A stretch of 9,734 nt of DNA, taken from DATCZB01 sp035513215 (GTDB lineage: Bacteria; Pseudomonadota; Gammaproteobacteria; Steroidobacterales; Rariloculaceae). Of this stretch, positions 5,615 through 9,734 are shown in pieces. The notes under the pieces were generated by a model. The model saw nothing but the letters and a program-made list of their open reading frames with translations. It was not told the origin of the DNA and made no database searches. The DNA lies in contig DATKCK010000070.1 of assembly GCA_035513215.1 (NCBI GenBank), positions 1 to 9,734 of the forward strand. Direction: 5' to 3'. The translations under genes and the position numbers were made by a program. Every line of letters begins with the position of its first letter. Positions within the stretch are counted from its first letter, which is position 1.

Positions 5615-6259
5615 TCATGTCAATGCCAGCGAACGCGCCGTGGCGAGCGCCGCGCTGAACATCTCGGGCGTCAGCCGTCCCGTCTGTGTGTTGTAGCGGC
5701 TGCAATGATAGGAATCGACGAGCCGTCGTCCGCCCGGCAGGCGATGCACGGCCCCGTGCGCGAACCGGTAATCGCTCTGCGTGCCGCCGGCGCTCCTTAC
5801 GACCGAACGATGGGCGATCGCGCCGAGGGCGAGGACGACGGTCGAGGCCGGCAGCGATTCGATCTCTCGCTCGAGGAAACGCCGGCAGGTGTCGGCTTCG
5901 CGCGTCGTCGGCTTGTTCGCGGGCGGCAGACACTTGACGGCATTCGTGATCCGAGCGCCCTCGAGCGCGAGCCCGTCGCCGGCCGAACGCGATGCAGGCG
6001 CGCTCGCGAAACCCGCTTCGTAGAGGCTGCGGTAGAGCAGGATGCCGGCGAAGTCGCCGGTGAAGGGGCGTCCGCTCGCATTGGCGCCGTGCAGTCCCGG
6101 CGCGAGCCCGACGATCAGCAAGCGCGGCGCGTCGTCGCCGAAGGCTTCGACCGGCGCGTTATGGTAGTCGGGAAACTCGGCACGAAGCGCCCGTCGATGC
6201 GCCGCGAGGCGTGGACAGAGTGGACAGTCGCGATCGGGGACGGTGACGGGGACGGGCAC
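5615..6259 (-). CDS. Uracil-DNA glycosylase, family 5 (UdgB type)
   Basis: The enzyme removes uracil, and in family 5 often other deaminated bases, from DNA, starting base excision repair. It has 214 residues. The active-site motif 1 reads GLAPGLHGANASGRPFTGDF (51-70); family 5 has GLAPG where family 4 has a glutamate. Motif 2 reads DSYHCSRYNTQTGRLT (about 182-197). Four cysteines, C12, C15, C110 and C125, fit the 4Fe-4S cluster of families 4 and 5. The start is GTG at 6259, preceded by GAGG at short spacing and 9 bp after the DAHP synthase stop, so the genes are co-transcribed; no in-frame ATG gives an intact N-terminal CPLC. The neighbouring uvrC makes this a small repair cluster. Assignment to family 5 rather than 4 is likely but was judged by eye. 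Confidence 0.92.
   Translation of the reverse strand: MPVPVTVPDRDCPLCPRLAAHRRALRAEFPDYHNAPVEAFGDDAPRLLIVGLAPGLHGANASGRPFTGDFAGILLYRSLYEAGFASAPASRSAGDGLALEGARITNAVKCLPPANKPTTREADTCRRFLEREIESLPASTVVLALGAIAHRSVVRSAGGTQSDYRFAHGAVHRLPGGRRLVDSYHCSRYNTQTGRLTPEMFSAALATARSLALT
5616..5650. repeat. Parent copy of the 35-bp repeat, inside the uracil glycosylase gene end
   Basis: This copy encodes the C-terminal residues of the glycosylase and most of its TGA stop, so it is the functional copy. The other copy is at 5033-5067. The two flank doxX as direct repeats, 583 bp apart start to start. Confidence 0.7.
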
Positions 6260-6268
6260 GGCCTCGAA

Positions 6269-7633
6269 TCAGGCCGATTGACTCGCCCCGTTCTTCCCGG
6301 CAAACCAGAGCGCGATTTCCATCGCCTGCTCGTAATTCAGTCTCGGGTCGACCGTCGACTTGTAAGCGCGCACGAGATCGGATTCCGTGAGGCCGCGCGC
6401 GCCGCCGATGCACTCGGTGACGTTCTCGCCGGTTAGCTCCAGATGCACGCCGCCGAGCACGCTGCCCTGCTCCCGATGGATGCGCACGGCGGCCTGAAGC
6501 TCGGACAGAATGTTGTCGAATCGCCGCGTCTTGAAGCCGTCGGCTGTCGATTCCGTGTTGCCGTGCATCGGGTCGCAGACCCAGAGGACGCGCGAGCCGG
6601 TCTTGCGCACGGCCCGGACGACACGCGGCAGATGCTCCTCGACGTTCTTCGCGCCGAACCGCGTGATGAAGGTCAGACGGCCGGGCTCGTTGTCGGGGTT
6701 CAGCACCTCGATCAGCCCCTGAATGTGGGCATCCGTCACGCCGGTCCCGATCTTGATCGCCACCGGATTGGCGATGCCGCGGAAATACTCGACGTGCGCG
6801 CCGGCGAGATCGGCCGTGCGCATCCCGATCCAGGGATAGTGCGTCGTCAGGTTGTACCAGCGCTGGCGGTGCGGCAGATAACGCGTCTGCGCCTGCTCGT
6901 ACGGCAGGTGCAGGCCCTCGTGCGAGGCGTAGAACTCGACCCGGTGCGTGCGATGCAGCGGCTCGCCCATGATCGCCTCGAAGAACTCGAGCGAGCGCGA
7001 CACGGAGGCGACGAGCTCGTGGTATTCCTGCGCCGTTTCGGTCTCGCCGACGAAATCCAGATCCCAGTTCTCCGGGTGATGCAGATCGGCGAAGCCGCCG
7101 TCGACCAGAGAGCGCACGAAATTCAGCGTCAGCGCGGCGCGCTCGTAAGCACGCAGCATGAGATCGGGATCCGCCTCGCGATCGGCGAGATTGAACGGGC
7201 TGCGATTGATCAGATCGCCGCGGTAGCTCGGCAGCGACTCGCCGCCGCGCGTCTCGTAGTCGGCGCTTCGCGGCTTGGCATACTGGCCCGCCATCCGGCC
7301 GACGCGGATGATCGGCTTCTTGAGCCCGACGAGCATGACGAGCGACATCTGGAGCAGAATCTTGAGTTTCTGCACGATGTTGTCCGACGTGCACTCGGCC
7401 AGGTTCTCGGCGCAGTCACCGCCCTGGAGCAGAAAGGCCTCGCCGCGCTGGGCCGCCGCGAGCTTGTCCTTCAGCCCCTCGATCTCCCAGCTCGTCACGA
7501 TGGGCGGGAGCTGACTGAGCTCGGCGATCGCGCGATCCAGGCGCTCCCGGTCGGGATACGTCGGCTGCTGCGCCGCCTCGCGCGTCTGCCAGCTAGCCGG
7601 ATGCCAGTCCGTCAATATGGGTGCCTGTGCCAT
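6269..7633 (-). CDS. 3-deoxy-7-phosphoheptulonate (DAHP) synthase, class II
   Basis: The enzyme condenses phosphoenolpyruvate and erythrose-4-phosphate into DAHP, the first step of the shikimate pathway to aromatic amino acids. It acts in the cytoplasm and depends on a divalent metal. The 454 residues match the plant/Mycobacterium-type class II family, not E. coli AroFGH (about 350 residues, unrelated in detailed sequence). Landmarks in order: LTDWHPASW near the start; FLLQGGDCAE with the metal-binding cysteine (about residue 74); IIRVGRMAGQYAKPRS; ESLPSYRGD; FADLHHPENWDLDF; SHEGLHLPYEQA; RTADLAGAHVEYFRGIANPV; VCDPMHGNTE; GGVHLELTGENVTECIGG; and DPRLNYEQAMEIAL. I chose ATG 7633 because the in-frame GTG at 7642 overlaps the -10-like box TATAGT and would not be in the transcript. 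It is the first gene of the long minus-strand unit. Confidence 0.96.
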   Translation of the reverse strand: MAQAPILTDWHPASWQTREAAQQPTYPDRERLDRAIAELSQLPPIVTSWEIEGLKDKLAAAQRGEAFLLQGGDCAENLAECTSDNIVQKLKILLQMSLVMLVGLKKPIIRVGRMAGQYAKPRSADYETRGGESLPSYRGDLINRSPFNLADREADPDLMLRAYERAALTLNFVRSLVDGGFADLHHPENWDLDFVGETETAQEYHELVASVSRSLEFFEAIMGEPLHRTHRVEFYASHEGLHLPYEQAQTRYLPHRQRWYNLTTHYPWIGMRTADLAGAHVEYFRGIANPVAIKIGTGVTDAHIQGLIEVLNPDNEPGRLTFITRFGAKNVEEHLPRVVRAVRKTGSRVLWVCDPMHGNTESTADGFKTRRFDNILSELQAAVRIHREQGSVLGGVHLELTGENVTECIGGARGLTESDLVRAYKSTVDPRLNYEQAMEIALWFAGKNGASQSA

Positions 7634-7640
7634 GGCGCGC

Positions 7641-7646
7641 ACTATA
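7641..7646 (-). promoter_or_regulatory. -10-like box for DAHP synthase, probably leaderless
   Basis: TATAGT (7646-7641, minus strand) lies 7 nt before the ATG at 7633, so the first transcribed base would fall at or next to the A of ATG. No good -35 was found at 16-18 bp spacing, and there is no Shine-Dalgarno sequence, both of which fit a leaderless start. Inferred from sequence only. Confidence 0.4.
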
Positions 7647-7658
7647 CCGCATTGCTGT

Positions 7659-7664
7659 TATGAT
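7659..7664 (+). promoter_or_regulatory. -10-like box for nfeD
   Basis: TATGAT (7659-7664) lies 9 nt before the nfeD ATG at 7674. A start near 7671 would leave a leader of about 3 nt. The GAGGG at 7667-7671 could instead act as a closely spaced Shine-Dalgarno if transcription starts earlier. The position where a -35 should be is occupied by the start region of the divergent gene and does not resemble the consensus. Confidence 0.35.
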
Positions 7665-7673
7665 CCGAGGGTC

Positions 7674-9092
7674 ATGAAGCGCAAGCCGTACCGTCTGGCC
7701 GCCTTGGTCTTGCTGGCTGCCGGCGCCGGGCTGACGGTCTCGGCTCAGGCGCCGAGCGGCGGCGTCTACGTCTTAGCGTTCCAGGACGCGATCGGACCCG
7801 CGACCAGCGATTACATCGTCAAGGGCCTCGACGAGGCGATCGCGGCCGATGCCGAGCTCGTCGTCATCGAGATGAACACGCCGGGCGGGCTCGATACCTC
7901 GATGCGCGACATCATCCAGGCGATTCTCGATTCGCCGGTTCCCGTTGCGTCTTACGTCGCTCCCGGCGGCTCGCGGGCCGCGAGCGCGGGGACGTTTATT
8001 CTCTATGCGAGCCACATCGCGGCGATGACGCCGGCCACAAACCTCGGTGCGGCCACGCCCGTCGAGATCGGCGGCGGCCCTCCTCCCGCATCGCCGGTGG
8101 ACGAGGACCTGCTCGACGACAATGGCAGCGAGGACGATCCGGCCCGTGAGAATGAGGCCGATACGCCCCGCGAGCGCGACGGCTCGCCGTCGCCGGCCTA
8201 CCCCGAGCCGACGACGGCCTCGGAACGCAAGGCGATCAACGATGCCGTCGCCTACATCCGGAGCCTCGCCGAGCTTCGTGGCCGCAACGCCGACTGGGCC
8301 GAGGCCGCGGTGCGCGGTGCCGAGAGCCTGAGCGCGCGGGCAGCGCTCGAAGCCGGCGTCATCGACATCATCGCTACCGACCGCAACGATCTGCTGCGCC
8401 AGCTCGATGGCCGGGTCGTCGACGGCGACGCGCTCTCGCTGCCCCCGTCGATCCTGATCACGGTCATCGAGCCCGACTGGCGCTCGCGCTTGCTGTCCGT
8501 GATCACGAACCCGACGATCGCCTACATGCTGATGCTGCTCGGGGCCTACGGCCTGCTCTTCGAAGGCTACAACCCGGGCGCCATCGTGCCGGGCGTCGTC
8601 GGCGCGATCTCTATCCTGCTCGCGCTGTTCGCGTTCCAGATCCTGCCGGTCAACTATGCCGGTCTCGCGCTGATGCTACTCGGGCTGATCCTGATGGTCG
8701 CCGAGTTCTTCGTGCCGAGCTTCGGCGCGCTCGGGATCGGCGGCATCGCCGCCTTCGTCTTCGGCTCGCTGATCCTGATCGACACCGACGTGCCGGGTTT
8801 CGAGGTCGCGACCTCGGCCATCGCCGGCATTGCCTTCGCAGGCTCGCTCGCGATGATGGCGACGATCTGGGTCGCGATGCGCGCCCGCGAGCGGCGCATC
8901 GTCAGCGGCATCGAGGAAATGGCGGGACTGCCCGCCGAAGCGCTCGAGGATTTCGACGGCGAGGGACACGTTTGGGTGCACGGCGAGCGGTGGCGGGCGC
9001 GAGCCGCGACACCGGTCAGCAAGGGTCAGGCGCTGACGGTAACGGGCGTCGAGGGCCTTATGCTGCGCGTAGAGCCGGCCGGCCGCCAATAA
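7674..9092 (+). CDS. NfeD family membrane-bound serine protease (ClpP-like, long form)
   Basis: The protein has 472 residues from ATG 7674. The frame continues upstream, but the signal peptide (MKRKPYRLAALVLLAAGAGLTVSAQA) starts exactly here. Domains in order: signal peptide 1-26; ClpP-class protease about 30-250, with MNTPGGLDTSMRD and RAASAGTFILYASHIAAMTP carrying the likely nucleophile S104 and, after the linker, ERKAIND with the likely base K186 (Ser-Lys dyad as in archaeal PH1510); transmembrane helices about 281-297, 303-324, 328-347, 353-369 and 380-402; and the C-terminal NfeD OB-fold about 415-470. It is thought to cleave the C-terminus of its partner slipin and to help membrane quality control. 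An acidic, proline-rich linker (about 134-184) splits the protease domain. A slipin gene follows 18 bp later, the standard pairing. Confidence 0.94.
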   Translation: MKRKPYRLAALVLLAAGAGLTVSAQAPSGGVYVLAFQDAIGPATSDYIVKGLDEAIAADAELVVIEMNTPGGLDTSMRDIIQAILDSPVPVASYVAPGGSRAASAGTFILYASHIAAMTPATNLGAATPVEIGGGPPPASPVDEDLLDDNGSEDDPARENEADTPRERDGSPSPAYPEPTTASERKAINDAVAYIRSLAELRGRNADWAEAAVRGAESLSARAALEAGVIDIIATDRNDLLRQLDGRVVDGDALSLPPSILITVIEPDWRSRLLSVITNPTIAYMLMLLGAYGLLFEGYNPGAIVPGVVGAISILLALFAFQILPVNYAGLALMLLGLILMVAEFFVPSFGALGIGGIAAFVFGSLILIDTDVPGFEVATSAIAGIAFAGSLAMMATIWVAMRARERRIVSGIEEMAGLPAEALEDFDGEGHVWVHGERWRARAATPVSKGQALTVTGVEGLMLRVEPAGRQ

Positions 9093-9110
9093 TCACAACG
9101 AGGTAAGCGC

Positions 9111-9734
9111 ATGTTCGGTAATACATTCTTTCTGGTCCTGATCGCGCTCGTCGCCATCGTCGTCTTAAACTCGATCAAGATCCTGAGGGAGTACGAGCGC
9201 GGCGTCGTCTTCATGCTCGGCAGATTCTGGAAGGTCAAGGGCCCGGGCATCATTCTCGTGTGGCCCGTGATCCAGCAGATGGTGCGCGTGGACCTGCGAA
9301 CGATCGTGCTCGACGTGCCGACCCAGGACGTGATCTCGCGCGACAACGTCTCGGTTCAGGTCAGCGCCGTGATCTACTTCCGCGTTGTCGATCCGGAAAA
9401 GGCGATCATCCAGATCGAGAACCGCGTCGACGCGACGAGCCAGCTCGCGCAGACCACGCTGCGCTCGGTGCTCGGCCGTCACGAGCTCGACGACATGCTG
9501 GCCGAGCGCGACAAGCTCAATGCCGACATCCAGGAGATCCTCGACAAGGCGACCGAAGCCTGGGGCATCAAGGTCACGAATGTCGAGATCAAGCACGTCG
9601 ATCTGAACGAGAGCATGATCCGGGCCATTGCCGCGCAGGCGGAAGCCGAAAGATCCCGGCGCGCCAAGGTCATTCATGCCGAGGGCGAGTTCCAGGCCTC
9701 GCAGCGCCTGGCCGAAGCCGCGAAGATTCTCGCC
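9111..9734 (+). CDS. Slipin / stomatin-like SPFH protein, C-terminus cut by the window edge
   Basis: 208 codons are visible and the frame is open to the edge. Residues about 4-20 are a hydrophobic N-terminal anchor (FFLVLIALVAIVVL). The SPFH/band 7 domain follows, with the bacterial slipin signature REYERGVVFMLGRFWKVKGPGIILVWPVIQQM, then VDLRTIVLDVPTQDVISRDNVSVQVSAVIYFRVVDP and a LAQTTLRSVLGRHELDDML stretch. The visible end (AAQAEAERSRRAKVIHAEGEFQASQRL) is the start of the charged coiled coil that drives oligomerisation. GAGG lies 8 nt before the ATG. Such proteins form ring-like membrane scaffolds and are partners of NfeD proteases, here encoded immediately upstream with an 18-bp gap. The missing C-terminal tail is where the NfeD cleavage site lies in known cases. 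Confidence 0.95.
   Translation, partial: MFGNTFFLVLIALVAIVVLNSIKILREYERGVVFMLGRFWKVKGPGIILVWPVIQQMVRVDLRTIVLDVPTQDVISRDNVSVQVSAVIYFRVVDPEKAIIQIENRVDATSQLAQTTLRSVLGRHELDDMLAERDKLNADIQEILDKATEAWGIKVTNVEIKHVDLNESMIRAIAAQAEAERSRRAKVIHAEGEFQASQRLAEAAKILA

Noticed and set aside
6443..7663. A 406-residue open frame on the plus strand, antisense to DAHP synthase
   Set aside because: Shadow of the class II DAHP synthase gene; no family features and a repetitive R/D/L composition.
7617..7673. Start of nfeD at the upstream ATG 7617
   Set aside because: It would place 19 non-hydrophobic residues before a perfect signal peptide and overlap the divergent DAHP synthase gene.
1..9734. CRISPR array, toxin-antitoxin pair or defence system in the window
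   Set aside because: No regularly spaced repeats and no such gene families were seen on either strand; any such cargo would lie in the island beyond the left edge.

Overview
The window looks like a chromosomal segment of a GC-rich gammaproteobacterium, or a close proteobacterial relative. The evidence is the uvrC-pgsA pair with a tRNA-Gly(GCC) downstream, the class II DAHP synthase, and protein sequences very close to gammaproteobacterial families (for example the UvrC cysteine spacing). I cannot name the genus. Most of the window is conserved housekeeping DNA. The left end is the edge of an integrated mobile element.

Layout, left to right. (1) Positions 1-501 (minus) hold the N-terminal 167 codons of a P4-type tyrosine integrase that runs off the left edge. 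Behind it lies an AT-richer non-coding strip (502-730) with a perfect 12-bp tandem repeat and a short hairpin, then tRNA-Gly(GCC) at 731-806 (minus). This is the classic edge of an island inserted at a tRNA 3' end. (2) Upstream of the tRNA, on the same strand, lie a B12-binding-type radical SAM protein that lacks the usual N-terminal part (824-2101), a secreted cupin (2201-2617), pgsA (2628-3188), uvrC (3191-5026/5035), a DoxX membrane protein (5086-5553), a family 5 uracil-DNA glycosylase (5615-6259) and a class II DAHP synthase (6269-7633). They look like one long minus-strand transcription unit, or two: gaps are 2-61 bp until the 99-bp gap before the radical SAM gene, which carries its own promoter-like sequence. 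(3) Divergent from DAHP synthase, across only 40 bp, is the plus-strand pair nfeD (7674-9092) and a slipin/stomatin-like SPFH gene (9111 to the edge, incomplete).

How the genes fit together: uvrC and the uracil glycosylase are both DNA repair enzymes. pgsA makes phosphatidylglycerol-phosphate for the membrane. DAHP synthase opens the shikimate pathway. The NfeD protease and the slipin form a known two-gene membrane module. The integrase and tRNA-Gly mark an insertion hotspot: in E. coli and Pseudomonas pgsA is followed by tRNA-Gly, tRNA-Cys and tRNA-Leu, whereas here two extra genes sit before tRNA-Gly and a mobile element follows it.

I found no clearly new defence or mobile system in the window. 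The most unusual points are: a 35-bp copy of the 3' end of the uracil glycosylase gene that now overlaps the uvrC start, which suggests doxX was inserted between them; the very compact divergent promoter region with likely leaderless starts; the incomplete B12 domain of the radical SAM protein with a dense CTAG/AGTACT motif cluster upstream; and the island edge, whose cargo lies outside the window.
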